This document shows positions 39,101 through 51,285 of a stretch of 64,000 bases of DNA, piece by piece; position 1 is the stretch's first letter, and the number at the start of each line of letters is the position of its first letter. Position numbers and translations under genes: made by a program. Below the pieces are notes generated by a model, which saw only the letters and a list, made by a program, of their open reading frames with translations, ran no database searches and had not been told where the DNA came from. Source of the DNA: Axinella damicornis (taxonomy: Eukaryota > Porifera > Demospongiae > Axinellida > Axinellidae); NCBI GenBank assembly GCA_963931865.1, contig OZ007514.1, positions 7,542,646 through 7,606,645 on the forward strand, written 5' to 3'.

Positions 39101-42100
39101 GCATGTGCGTTAATTGGAACGAATTGCAATAATTAGCTTGCGCTACTGCGAGGCAACCGCGGAGTTGCAACGGCTACCAGGAGTGCGGTTGCCCCTCGTT
39201 ACACTCCTGGTATAGGAAATAAAGTGCCGCGTAATGTAATATAATATAAATAACTCGTTCGAGTGATAGGAATGGCCTACGAAGATTCTGACTACACCTT
39301 CATGATCGCTATCATGCACTGTCCCAACCGTACAATTTTGGTGCTGAAACTCACCTTGGTGGTGGAGATATGAGCGCTTTTGTCTCGCCGTGGACGTCAT
39401 TGCTCGAGCGCTCTCTCCGACTTCCGGTGGCAGTACCATTCTTAGCAAAGGCACGCGAAGTTTCTGCCGTTCACTGACGCTTACATGCCAAAACTCACCG
39501 GGCTGGCGAAGTTGTGAGCGCTGTATAACAAGTTTCGTGTCTTCTCGATCTCCTTGGGCCGCCATTGCTGACTCAGCTCAATCGATCGACGCGAGCGCTC
39601 ATGGTCCTCACGTGGTATGTGCGTTAATTGGAATGTGTTGCAATACCTAGCTTGCGCTATCATCGAGCTGCAACCGGTTGCAACGCGGCTACCAGAAGTG
39701 CGGTTGCCCCTCGCTAATAATGCAAATATAAACAAATAAAAAACCTCCCACCCCGCAGGAAGGACCTACCAAGGTTCTGACTAAATCTTCATGATCACTA
39801 TCGTGCAGTGACCCAACCGTACAATTTTGTTGCTGAAATTCATCTTGGTAGTGGAGTTGTGAGTGCTTTTGTCTTCCCTTCAGCCGCCATTGCTCGAGCG
39901 CTCCCTTCAACTTTCAAACTTTCATTGCTACAAAGACTATATGACCACCCAGCGAGTTGCAACCGGTTGCATCGCGGCTACCAGGAGTGCGGTTGCCCCT
40001 CGCTAATAAAGCAAATATAAACAAATAAAAAACCTCCCAGCCCGCAGGAAGGACCTACAAAGGTTCTGACTAAATCTTCATGATCACTATCGTGCAGTGA
40101 CCCAACCGTACAATTTTGTTGCTGAAATTCATCTTGGTAGTGGAGTTGTGAGTGCTTTTGTCTTCCCTTCAGCCGCCATTGCTCGAGCACTCTCTTCAAC
40201 TTTCAAAGTTTCATTGCCACAAAGACTATATGACCACCCAGCGAGTTGCAACCGGTTGCATCGCGGCTACCAGGAGTGCGGTTGCCCCTCGTTACACTCC
40301 TGGTATAGGAAAAATTGTGCGGCGTAAATAATCTAAATAATCTAAATAATTAAATAATCAAACCTCACAGCACGCAGGAAAGGTCTACAGAGATTCTGAC
40401 TACACCATCGTGATCGCTATCATGCAGTGACACAACCACACAATAATTGTGGCGAAACTCACCTTGGTGGTGAAGATACAAGCGCTTTTGTCTCGCCGTG
40501 GCCGCCATTGCTCGAGCGCTCTCTCCGACTTCCGGTGGCAGTACCATTCTTAGGACAGGCACACGAAGATTCTGACCACACAGCCGTGATCGCTGTCGTT
40601 CACTGACGCTTACATGCCAAAACTCACCGTGCTGGCTAACTTGTGAGTGCTGTCTTGTCTTCCTTTTGGTCGCCATTGCTCGCGATCGACTGAGCCACGT
40701 GGCATGTGCGTTAATTGGAACGAATTGCAATAATTAGCTTCGCTACGGCGAGGCAACCGCGGCGTTGCATCGGCTACCAGGAGTGCGGTTGCCCCTCGAA
40801 ATAATCTAAATAATTAAATAATCAAACTTCACAGCATGCAGGAAAGGTCTACAGAGATTCTGACTACACCGTCGTGATCGCTATCATGTAGTGACACTAC
40901 CACACAATAATTGTGGCGAAATTCACCTTGGTGATGGAGATACAAGCGCTTTTGTCGTGCCGTCGGCCGCCATTGCTGATCGCTCTCTTCGACGTTGGTT
41001 GCCAGTACAGTCATACGAAGGGCCCACAAAGATTCTGACCACACAGCCGTTATCGCTGTTGTTCACCGACGGTTACATACCAAAACTCACCGTGCTGGAA
41101 AGGTTGTAAGCGCTGTTATAATTTCGTGTCTTCCCTTTGGTCGCCATTGCTAGCGTTCGACTGAGCGTGGTTGCCACGTGGCATGTGCGTTAATTGGAAC
41201 GAATTGCAATAATTAGCTTGCGCTACGGCGAGGCAACCGCGGAGTTTCAACGGCTACCAGGAGTGCGGTTGCCCCTCGCTAATAAAGCAAATATAAACAA
41301 ATAAAAAACCTCCCAGCCCGCAGGAAGGACCTACAAAGGTTCTGACTAAATCTTCATGATCACTATCGTGCAGTGACCCAACCGTACAATTTTGTTGCTG
41401 AAATTCATCTTGGTAGTGGAGTTGTGAGTGCATTTGTCTTCCCTTCAGCCGCCATTGCTCAAGCGCTCTCTTCAACTTTCAAAGCTTCATTGCCACAAAG
41501 ACTGACCACACAGCGAGTTGCAACCGGTTGCATCGCGGCTACCAGGAGTGCGGTCGCCCCTCGTAATTAATTAAATAATAAACGTTTGACTACTTCGGAA
41601 TGGCCTACAAAGATTCTGACTACACCGTCGTGATCGCTATGATGCAGTGACACAAAATCAAAATAATTGCGTTGAAACTCACCTTGGTGGTGGAGATATG
41701 AGCGCTTTTGTCTCGCCGTTGGCCGCCATTACTTGAGCGCTCTCTTCGACTTCCGGTGGCAGTACCCGTTCTTTGGAAAGGCACACGAAGATTCTGACCA
41801 CACGGCCGTGATCGCTGTCGTTCACTGACGCTTACATGCCACAACTCACCGTGCTGGCTAAGTTGTGTGCTGTAATAATGTCTTGTCGTCCTTTTGGTCG
41901 CCATTGCTCGCGATCGACTGAGCGTGGTTGCACGAGGCCTGTGCGTTAATTGGAACGAATTGCAATATTTAGCTTCGCTACGGCGAGTCGCAACCGGGGT
42001 TGTAACGCGGCTACCAGGAGTGCGGTTACCCCTCGAAATATATATAGAAATAAAGAAAATTCACAGCAAACTCGTCTATGTGGGGCTCGATCAGGCTCGC

Positions 42101-44595
42101 CCCAATGATCTAAATAATTAAATAATCAAACCTCACAGCACGCAGGAAAGGTCTACAGAGATTCTGACTACACCATCGTGATCGCTATCATGCAGTGACA
42201 CAACCACACAATAATTGTGGCGAAACTCACCTTGGTGATGGAGATACAATCGCTTTTGTCGTGCCGTCGGCCGCCATTGCTCGATCGTTCTCTTCGACGT
42301 GGGTTGCCAGTACAGTCATACGAAGGGCCCACAAAGATTCTGACCACACAGCCGTAATCGCTGTTGTTCACTGACGGTTACATACCGAAACTCACCGTGC
42401 TGGCAAGGTTGTAAGTGCTGTTATAATTTCGTGTCTTCCCTTTGGTCGCCATTGCTAGCGTTCGACTGAGCGTGGTTGCCACGTGGCATGTGCGTTAATT
42501 GGAACGAATTGCAATAATTAGCTTGCGCTACTGCGAGGCAACCGCGGAGTTGCAACGGCTACCAGGAGTGCGGTTGCCCCTCGTTACACTCCTGGTATAG
42601 GAAAAATTGTGCCGCGTAATTAATCTAAATAAATAATCAAACCTCACAGCACGCAGGAAAGGTCTACAGAGATTCTGACTACACCATCGTGATCGCTATC
42701 AGGCAGTGACACAACCACACAATAATTGTGGTGAAACTCACCTTGGTGATGGAGATACAAGCGCTTTTGTCGTGCCGTCGGCCGCCATTGCTCGATCGTT
42801 CTCTTCGACGTTGGTTGCCAGTACAGTCATACGAAGGGCCCACAAAGATTCCGACCACACAGCCGTAATCGCTGTTGTTCACTGACGGTTACATACCAAA
42901 ACTCACCGTGCTGGCAAGGTTGTAAGTGCTGTTTTAAATTTCGTGTCTTCCCTTCGGTCGCCATTGCTAGCGTTCGACTAAGCGTGGTTGCCACGTGGCA
43001 TGTGCGTTAATTGGAGCGAATTGCAATAATTAGCTTGCGCTACTGCGAGGCAACCGCGGCTACCAGGAGTGCGGTTGCCCCTCGTTACACTCCTGGTATA
43101 GAGAAAATTGTGCCGCGTAAATAATCTAAATAAATAATCAAACCTCACAGCACGCAGGAAAGGTCTACAGAGATTCTGACTACACCATCGTGATCGCTAT
43201 CATGCAGTGACACAACCACACAATAATTGTGGCGAAACTCACCTTGGTGATGGAGATACAAGCGCTTTTGACGTGCCGTCGGCCGCCATTGCTCGATCGT
43301 TCTCTTCGACGTTGGTTGCCAGTACAGTCATACGAAGGGCCCACAAAGATTCTGACTACACAGCCGTAATCGCTGTTGTTCACTGACGGTTACATACCGT
43401 AGCTCACCGTGCTGGCAAGGTTGTAAGTGCTGTTATAATTTCGTGTCTTCCCTTTGGTCGCATTCGACTGAGCGTGGTTGCCACGTGGCATGTGCGTTAA
43501 TTGGAACGAATTGCAATAATTAGCTTGCGCTACTGCGAGGCAACCGCGGAGTTGTAACGGCGCTACCAGGAGTGCGGTTGCCCCTCGCTAATAATGCAAA
43601 TATAAACAAATAAAAAATCTCCCAGCCCGCAGGAAGGACCTACAAAGGTTCTGACTAAATCGTCATGATCACTATCGTGCAGTGACCCAACCGTACAATT
43701 TTGTTGCTGAAATTCATCTTGCTAGTGGAGTTGCAAGTGCTTTTGTCTTCCCTTCAGCCGCCATTGCTCGAGCGCTCTCTTCAACTTTCATAGTTTCATT
43801 GCCACAAAGACTATGACCACCCAGCGAGTTGCAACCGGTTGCATCGCGGCTACCAGGAGTGCGGTTGCCCCTCGCTAATGATGCAAATATAAACAAATAA
43901 AAAACCTCCCAGCCTGCAGGAAGGACCTACAAAGGTTCTGACTAAATCTTCATGATCACTATCGTGCAGTGACCCAACCGTACAACTTAGTGGCTGAAAT
44001 TGATCTTGGTAGTGGAGTTGTGAGTGCTTTTGTCTTCCCTTCAGCCGCCATTGCTCGAGCGCTCTCTTCAACTTGCAAAGTTTCATTGCCACAAAGACTA
44101 TGACCACCCAGCGAGTTGCAACCGGTTGCATCGCGGCTACCAGGAGTGCGGTTGCCCCTCGAAACAAAGAAAATTCACATTGAACTCGTCTATGTGGGGC
44201 TCGCTCACGCTCGCCCCAATAATCAAACCTCATAGCTCGCAGGAAAGGTCTACAGAGATTCTGACTACACCGTCGTGATGGCTATCATGCAGTTAGACAA
44301 ACGTATAATAATTGTGCTGAAACTCACCTTGGTGGTGGAGATACAAGCGCTTATGTCTCGCCGTGGCCGCCATTGCTCGAGCGCTCTCTCCGACTTCCGG
44401 TGGCAGTACCGTTCTTAGCAAAGGCACACGAAGATTCTGACCACATGGCCGTGATCGCTGTCGTTCACTGACGCTTACATGCCAAAACTCACCGTGCTGG
44501 CAAAGTTGTAAGTGCTGTAATAACTTCGTGTCTTCCCTTTGGCCGCCATTGCTTGCGACATCGACAGAGCGTGGTTGCCACGTGCCATGTGCGTT
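36170..44595 (-). repeat. Dimeric tandem satellite, about 510-bp unit with two related monomers
   Basis: Units recur at about 510-bp spacing, e.g. joints near 37641, 38149 and 38661. Each unit has two diverged copies of a monomer of about 170 bp. On the minus strand each monomer reads AGCAATGGCG..., then 46-57 bases, then a 5' splice consensus: CCAAG/GTGAGTTT (type A) or GCACG/GTGAGTTTTGG (type B), then GTCAGAATCT. Unit edges carry the inverted pair TACCAGGAGTG / CACTCCTGGTA. Shorter units near 39710-40300, 41250-41560 and 43590-44160 are diverged subtypes whose splice site has become ATGAAT. Interrupted by an R fragment at 36701-36870. Short open frames inside differ in frame between units, so I do not annotate them as genes. 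Confidence 0.88.
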
Positions 44596-44953
44596 ATTAT
44601 ATATATAATATATATAAATTTTAATGACAATGGAAGGCCGGGGGACCCATATGTCAAGACTACAGATAAATACATACAAATACACACTTGTTAAAGTTAA
44701 AGTTTACGCTTTGCCATAAAACTTTGGTACACAAACACACCTGTGAGCCAAATGATATGAACATTCTTTGAGAGCAAAATAAATATTAGCTTGTCAATAG
44801 AGCTCATGTGGGGAAAGGAACTGTTGAGGGATCTGCAGCAGTTAAATAGTTCGTCTCTGTAATGACCTTGCCACAACCGGCAGGTGATCAGAAAATGGGT
44901 TTCATCCTCAATTTCGATACAACTTGGACAGAGGCGTTCCTCCAGTGGAGTCG
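44596..44953 (-). pseudogene. LINE 3' end inserted in the satellite
   Basis: Minus-strand frame from about 44950 to the TAA at 44697-44699 encodes a zinc-knuckle-like LCPSCIEIEDETHFLITC and then FVYQSFMAKRKL, typical of the last 80 or so residues of non-LTR retrotransposon polyproteins. A short 3' region and a (TA)n-type tail follow at 44596-44630. Satellite sequence (GTGCGTTA...TTGGAACTAACTGC) flanks it on both sides. A 5'-truncated insertion. Confidence 0.75.
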
Positions 44954-45045
44954 GTTATTTGGAACTAACTGCGATACTTAGCTTTCGCTACGGCGAGTCG
45001 CAGCCGGCGTTGCAATGGCTACCAGGAGTGCGGTTGCCCCTCGTA
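44954..45045 (-). repeat. Satellite fragment resuming after the LINE insertion
   Basis: Continues the B-type unit up to GCGGTTGCCCCTCG. Confidence 0.8.
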
Positions 45046-45148
45046 TATATATAAAGAAATAAATAAATAAATATATGGAAAATTCCCAGCAAACTCGTCT
45101 ATGTGGGGCTCGCCCCAACTACTATACTTCTGATCATGACCATTACTA

Positions 45149-45940
45149 CTAGACGAATGCAGAACATTGTGGGGCGAGCCTGAGCGAGTACAGTTGTCGA
45201 ATGTGCATGGAGCATGCAGTTGCATGCGCATGTGTTCCTACATGGAGCAGATGCATGTGCATGACTGTCAGTGCATGTCATCTGAATGTGACGGAGAGCA
45301 TAGCCTGACTTGAGGACACAGAAGTTATGACACTAAAAATACACCCATGCACTTCACAGCAACTGCGAATCAGGTTAGCCGAAGCAGTCTGGTAGGTAGG
45401 TCCAGGAGAGCTCTCTGTCTTTGTTGTCGCCACCGGAGGGCGACTTTCTCATTCTCTGCTGATGCCAGATCTGTGTCTTGACTGCATGTCACAGTGAGGT
45501 AAGTGTTACCGAGCGCAGGCCAGTCAAGTTCCCATCCTCTGGCAATAGCTGAAGTAGCAGTCTAACACACCGTGATGGTTTATAGCTATTAAAGCCTGCA
45601 TGCATGCTAGCTAGCTAGCTAGCTAATGCACACCATGATGTGCTCTGCATTTGCAGCCGGGACATGAGATCGCTTGAAGCATTCTCCTCGTCTTCATGAA
45701 ATGCTTTATATAGCCCCTCACCGCGCGCTATAGTCTCCATCCTTGTTGAGGTAGACCGTTCATGGTTCGTGTCTAGCTATGTCGTTGACGTTGCAAATTA
45801 TGGTGAGTTCGTTTGTGGTTTGAATTAACGCATGACGCAATGACACGCAAAATACGAGCAGGAAGTGATTTACGGCACGACGTACGATAGATATATTACA
45901 CTCCTGGTATAGGAAAAATTGTGCCGCGTAATGTAATATA
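45149..45940. mobile_element. R-family repeat, subtype 2, copy 2
   Basis: Duplicate of 34661-35411, offset about 10.49 kb. Includes a GCTA repeat at 45609-45623. Confidence 0.7.
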
Positions 45941-46630
45941 CTAGGGGAATGCAGGACATTGTGGGGCGAGCGTGAGCGAGTACATGCAGGTGCTGAATTT
46001 GCATGGAACAGTTGCATGACATTGTGCTGAATGTGCATGGAGCAGTTGCATGTGCATGTCATCAGAATGTGAGTCTGACGGGGAGCATAACACAACTTAA
46101 CGACACAGATCACACCAGAAGTTATGACACTCGTGCATGCACTTCACAGCGTTGAAGCAGTCTGGCAGGTAGGTCCAGGAGCGGTCTCTGTCTCTGTTGT
46201 TGCCACCGAGGATGACTTCCTCGTTCTCTGCTGATGCCAGATCTGTCATGACTGGTCACAGTGAGTTTAGTGTTACCGTGTGCAGGGCAGTGAACTTCCC
46301 CTCCTCTGAGCAGTTGCATGGCTTAGCATTTGAAAGGGACTCCGGCGAGTTATAGGGGATTGTGAGTTCAAGGAGGATCACCTCCCTTGGTCTCACTGAA
46401 GCGCTCTCCCCGTCTTCATGAAATGCTTTAGCCACTCACCGCCCCACTATAGTCTCCATCCTTGCAAGGCCTGTTGAGGTAGACTGTTCATAGTTCGCGT
46501 CTCAGTTGGACGATATCAACGCACGAGCAGGAAGTGAACTCAGTTTGGAAATAACGCATGACGCAAGAACACGCAAAATACGAGCAGGAAGTGATTTACG
46601 GCACGACGTACGATATATATATATATAGAA
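45941..46630. mobile_element. R-family repeat, subtype 3, copy 2
   Basis: Duplicate of 35413-36100. The subtype 2 + 3 pair was therefore duplicated as one piece of about 1.45 kb. Confidence 0.7.
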
Positions 46631-46704
46631 ATATATATAGAAATATAGAAATAAAGAAAATTCACATTGAACTCGTCTATGTGGGGCTCGCTCACGCTCG
46701 CCCC

Positions 46705-47170
46705 AATAATTCGTTCGAGTGATAGGAATGGCGTACGAAGATTCTGACTACACCTTCATGATCGCTATCATGCACTGTCCCAACCGTACAATTTTGGAGC
46801 TGAAACTCACCTTGGTGGTGGAGATATGAGCGCTTTTGTCTCGCCGTGGACGCCATTGCTCGAGCGCTCTCTCCGACTTCCGGTGGCAGTACCGTTCTTA
46901 GGAAAGGCACGCGAAGTTTCTGCCGTTCACTGACGCTTACATGCCAAAACTCACCGTGCTGGCGAAATTGTGAGCGCTGTATAACAAGTTTCTTGTCTTC
47001 TCGATCTCCTTGGGCCGCCATTGCTGACTCAGCTCAATCGATCGACGCGAGCGCTCATGGTCCTCACGTGGTATGTGCGTTAATTGGAATGTGTTGCAAT
47101 ACCTAGCTTGCGCTATCGTCGAGCTGCAACCGGTTGCAACGCGGCTACCAGGAGTGCGGTTGCCCCTCGT
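46705..47170 (-). repeat. Isolated satellite dimer unit
   Basis: Near-identical to 39250-39715, with ATG mini-exon and GTGAGT donor in both monomers. Flanked by R-family pieces. Confidence 0.85.
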
Positions 47171-47194
47171 ATAAAGAAATAAATAAATAAATAA

Positions 47195-47960
47195 ACTAGA
47201 CGAATGCAGAACATTGTGGGGCGAGCCTGAGCGAGTACAGTTGTCGAATGTGCATGGAGCAGTTGCATGAGCATGTGGTCCTACATGGAGCAGATGCATG
47301 TGCATGACTGTCAGTGCATGTTATCTGAATGTGACAGAGAGCATAGCACGACTTAAGGACACAGAAGTTATGACACTAAAATACACCCATGCACTTCACA
47401 GCAACTGTGAATCAGGTTAGCCGAAGCAGTCTGGTAGGTAGCTAGGTCCAGGAGAGCTCTCTGTCTTTGTTATCACCACCGGAGGGCGACTTTCTCATTC
47501 TCTGCTGATGCCAGATCTATGTCTTGACTGCATATGCATGTCACAGTGAGGTAAGTGTTACGGAGCGCAGACCAGTCAAGTTCCCATCCTCTGGCAATAG
47601 CTGAAGCAGCAGTCTAACACACTGTGATGGTTTATAGCTATTAAAGCCTGCATGTATGCTAGCTAGCTAGCTAATGCACACCATGATGTGCTCTGCACGC
47701 AGGACATGAGATCGCTTGAAGCACTCTCCCCGTCTTCATGAAATGCTTTATATAGCCCCTCACCGCGCGCTCCATCCTTGTTGAGGTAGACCGTTCATGG
47801 TTCGTGTCTAGTCTCGGTACCAGACTTGTTCGTGTCTATGTCGTTGACGTTGCAATGGTGACTTGAGTTCGTTTGTGGTTTGAATTAACGCATGATGCAA
47901 TGACACGCAAAATACGAGCAGGAAGTGATTTACGGCACGACGTACGATAGATAGATATAT
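47195..47960. mobile_element. R-family repeat, subtype 2, copy 3
   Basis: Third close copy of 34661-35411. Confidence 0.7.
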
Positions 47961-48359
47961 ATGGAAAATTCACAGCAAACTCGTCTATGTGGGGCTCGCT
48001 CAGGCTCGCCCCAATAAATAAAAATTCACAGCAAACTCGTCTATGTGGGGCTCGCTCAGGCTCGCCCCAATGAGGGTGAACGACCCTCATTCAATAAACA
48101 AACAGGTCGAGCAAGTCAATTGGAGACTCTAAAGCCACATTGTGAGCATTAGTTTCTGGACGAGTTAGCCTGGTGGTCAAAGACTTGATTCCAATTCGGC
48201 GATAGTTCAGAAACTTCTGCATTGGCGGCACATCCCACCTCCACCAGCACTACAGCAACATAGCTATTGCTAGAAACCTGCTAAATTTACAAACATATGA
48301 TTCCATTTTGTACAGATATCACTCTACATAAATGCACTGTATAGCAGAATACTTGCAGC
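47961..48359. other. R-family end fragments and unassigned sequence
   Basis: Two adjacent copies of the R end (ACTCGTCTATGTGGGGCTCG, each finishing GGCTCGCCCCAAT) at about 47965-48070. The rest is unassigned. Confidence 0.6.
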
Positions 48360-48956
48360 GTCCAGTGGTGCAAGTCTCATGTCCATAGGTTGTATATGGG
48401 GCTGAGGAGATAATTATGCATGGCCACACAAATTCAACCACGTAAACAAAATTCATGAAACATAGTTGATTTCAGGAGCTCATAGCTCCAAAGCTCATGG
48501 GGTGGTCACAATATTTCCACATATCTTTATAAACCTCCATCTTCGTTGCATCCAATGGTGCAAGTCTCATGTCCATAGGTTGTAGGGTTCAAGAGATATG
48601 ACAGCACGAATTCACCCATGTAAACCAAATTCCTGCATATTGGTTGAGTGGAGGGGCTCATTGCTCCAAATCTGATGGGGTTATCACAATATTTCCACAT
48701 GTATTTACAAACCTCAGTCTTTGGTGTATCCAATGGTGCAAGTCTCGTGTCTGTAGCATGTAGCGTTCTCGAGATATGGCAGCATACATTCACCCACGCA
48801 AACCAAATTCATGAAACATGGTTGACTTCAGGGGCTCATAGCTCCAAATCTGAAGGGGTTGTCACCCCATGATGTGGCTATTTTCTGAAATTACAGAGAT
48901 GGGGCTTTCATCAGGCGCAGGTCCGATCATCATAGCACCCTGCGTTCTTGCACTAC
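48360..48956 (-). repeat. About 177-bp minisatellite, right edge of repeat block (inverted)
   Basis: Reverse complement of the array at 33247-34090, ending with the inverted outer sequence CATAGCACCCTGCGTTCTTG. Confidence 0.9.
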
Positions 48957-49294
48957 AGGCGCTTGAATCTGACCATCTTGAGACGCTAGACCCGATTTTA
49001 CAGCGTTCTCACACAAAGACGGGAGCAGTCTCAACTGTCTTGATAGCTAAATAGACTCTTGACCACCTGAGATACACATATCTCAAAGGATACGTCGCTC
49101 GCATGAACACATCTTGGAATAGTCGGTGCCAAAATCTGCTTCTCGAAGCCGTCTGACATGGCTGTTTCGTTACACGGAAATCGCATAACTCCGAATTCAT
49201 AACGAATACTACCGGAAGAGGTAACGGACGAATACGAACCTCCGTAAGCTTGCTCTCCTCTGGTAATACTGGTATTCGTGCTCAGACGTCCACG
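48957..49294. other. Unassigned
   Basis: No recognisable gene or repeat. Confidence 0.5.
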
Positions 49295-49875
49295 TATGGC
49301 ACGCCGTCCGTAACAAAATTAGATAAACTGGGAAGCTGACATGATGTTTATTTGCCGACGTGTTACGTTTATTTGCTGACGTCGTGCCTTATTTGCCGAC
49401 GTAGAAATCTTATTTGTCGACGTTGACGTCTTATTTGCCCGCGTCAAAAATCTTATTTGCTGACGTAGCCGCTTCTTATTTGCCGACGTAGGCTTCTTAT
49501 CTGCCGACGTATACTTCTTATTTGCCAACGTAGAATTTCTATTTGCCGACGTGGCTTCTTTTGCAGTACCGGTCAGAATCTGAAGTACGGCAAACAAGGG
49601 ATCGGCGTCGGCAGATAAGAAGTCTACGTCGGCATATAAGAAGTCAACGTCGGCAAATAAGAAGTCAACGTCCGCAGATAAGAAGTCTACGTCGAAGCGG
49701 CTACGCGTCAGCAAATAAACGTTCACGACGGCAAATAAGAATTCCACGCCAGCAAATAAATGTTGCACGTCGGCAAATAAGATTTCTACGTCGGCAAATA
49801 AATGTTGCACGTCGGCAAATAAATATTATGTCAGCTTCCCTGTTTACTTATTTTTGCTACGGACGGCGTGCCATA
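49295..49875. mobile_element. 581-bp fold-back element built from about 21-bp repeats
   Basis: Outer ends TATGGCACGCCGTCCGTA and TACGGACGGCGTGCCATA are inverted repeats, followed inward by AAGCTGACAT / ATGTCAGCTT. The left arm has about 10 units of CTTATTTGCCGACGTA-type sequence; the right arm has about 10 units of the complement (TACGTCGGCAAATAAG). The 6-bp TCCACG flanks both sides (49289-49294 and 49876-49881). Long open frames on both strands are products of the repeat. Confidence 0.85.
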
Positions 49876-49989
49876 TCCACGCCCACCGGCTCAGAGCTTG
49901 GGGGCGCGCGCGTGAAGGGCTGGGTAGACCCCGCCCGCGGGGTTTGATGAAAATTTAATTATTAGCTAGCCTCGTGTGTTCATGATTCA

Positions 49990-50115
49990 ATGGCTAGGTG
50001 TGTGGGCAAACGCGTTCAGAGGAGAGGAGAAATCCTGGTCGTGTGCCTGGTGATCGTCATTGTGTGGGGTCTGCTGGCGCTGCCTATTATCTTCTACCAC
50101 CTCAGGAGGAGCCAG
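49990..50115 (+). CDS. Candidate first exon with signal/anchor helix
   Basis: ATG followed by a basic stretch (KRVQRR) and a hydrophobic helix (ILVVCLVIVIVWGLLALPIIF). Possible donors follow at 50116 (GTGGGC), 50131 or 50134. It could be the 5' exon of the receptor gene starting at 51286, but no donor phase here fits that exon's acceptor, so either an exon in 50.1-51.2 kb is missing from my reading or this belongs to something else. Confidence 0.4.
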
Positions 50116-51285
50116 GTGGGCCCGGGCATGGTGGTATATCGTATGCAGCTTCTCTTTAAACAACTTGCAAACTAGAGGTTTGCGCGAATCTGTTCACTGA
50201 TTTTGTTGTGGAGCAAGTACCTTCCATTACCCCCATGATATGCGTATTGCTCGTGATTTTGTTGGATAACATCCACCAAATGCAAAATAACATAAACCTG
50301 GCCGCCGATGAACGCCTTGCATCTATGGTGGGTAGCTTGAGCTCCCCCTAGTCACTTGCGTATCACTGAGGTGGAAGTATTCCTAGAGATGAGATGGTAT
50401 TTTCCATTCCTTTATTAATGTATTGCCAGGAAACAAATTGAGAGTTACCGTGAAGGAGCGTCGAATTAGACAAGTTGTGATCCCTCATGCCGTACAGTCT
50501 TACCTTAGATGGAAAACCTTTGTGGTACCGCACAAATGCCAATTTGTAATAGCCTCTTGCTGTATTAGGTAAAATTTTGGGCTGTGGAAGGGCTACTACT
50601 TCTGCTAGGCCGCGCATGCTCAGTTCAACGCTCCTTCGCCGCCTTCTGCGGCTCATTCACTCCTGACCATGACAACTGGTGCCGAGTCTTTAGTCCCAAC
50701 ACTTCCGCTTTATTCTCCACACTGCATACACCACACTGCACATATGCACTGCAGTCTGTACCTGGAATGATTCAAGTGAGCAGTCTGAAGTGTGCCAATA
50801 AATTATATCTGTTGTACATGTTTGTATGGATCGTAATCTCCATCGATTTCACTCGGTCGATGTGTAGGGAAAATAGGAACAGATTCAGGATTAGAGTGAA
50901 ACGCCCATGTTTTGCTGTTGTGTTTCCCGCCAATGGACTGCAAGCTAAGAGGAGGCTATACTACCAGAGTGGATCTGTGCTTATCGCACCATATTAAGTG
51001 TGAGGGTGGTACATAGATTGACTAACCGGTGCTGGGTTGGTTTGCTTCTAGATGGAAATTTTCATAACTTTGATTAGCTACGATCCAAATGTTCAGAACT
51101 TCATCTTTCTCCACGCTCTTCTAAAAACCCCTGCAGATGCGAAACACTGACATTTTAGGAATCAATTGGGGGCATATGTTCGCTCCCAACTACCAGTTTT
51201 GCTTCCAACACGGGGTGCATGATCACAACATCATACAATAATTTCTGTTGTTTTCTGTTTCCATTTTCTCCTCTTTTCAAATCAG
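50116..51285. other. Intron or unassigned sequence upstream of the CRD exon
   Basis: No exon identified with confidence. Possible acceptors at 51050 (TTTGCTTCTAG) and 51136 (CCCCTGCAG). Confidence 0.4.

Noticed and set aside
36598..47305. About forty frames of 60-154 codons in the repeat block as genes
   Set aside because: They recur with the satellite and R units, change frame between units, and run through consensus splice donors.
33240..48960. A 4-bp CACT target duplication for the 15.7-kb block
   Set aside because: Four bases is weak, and sequence right of the block does not continue the LTR interrupted on the left.
49319..49947. CRISPR-like array or a 130-160 residue protein
   Set aside because: Repeat units of about 21 bp have no spacers and occur as inverted arms of a fold-back element; frames are a by-product. 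The genome is eukaryotic.
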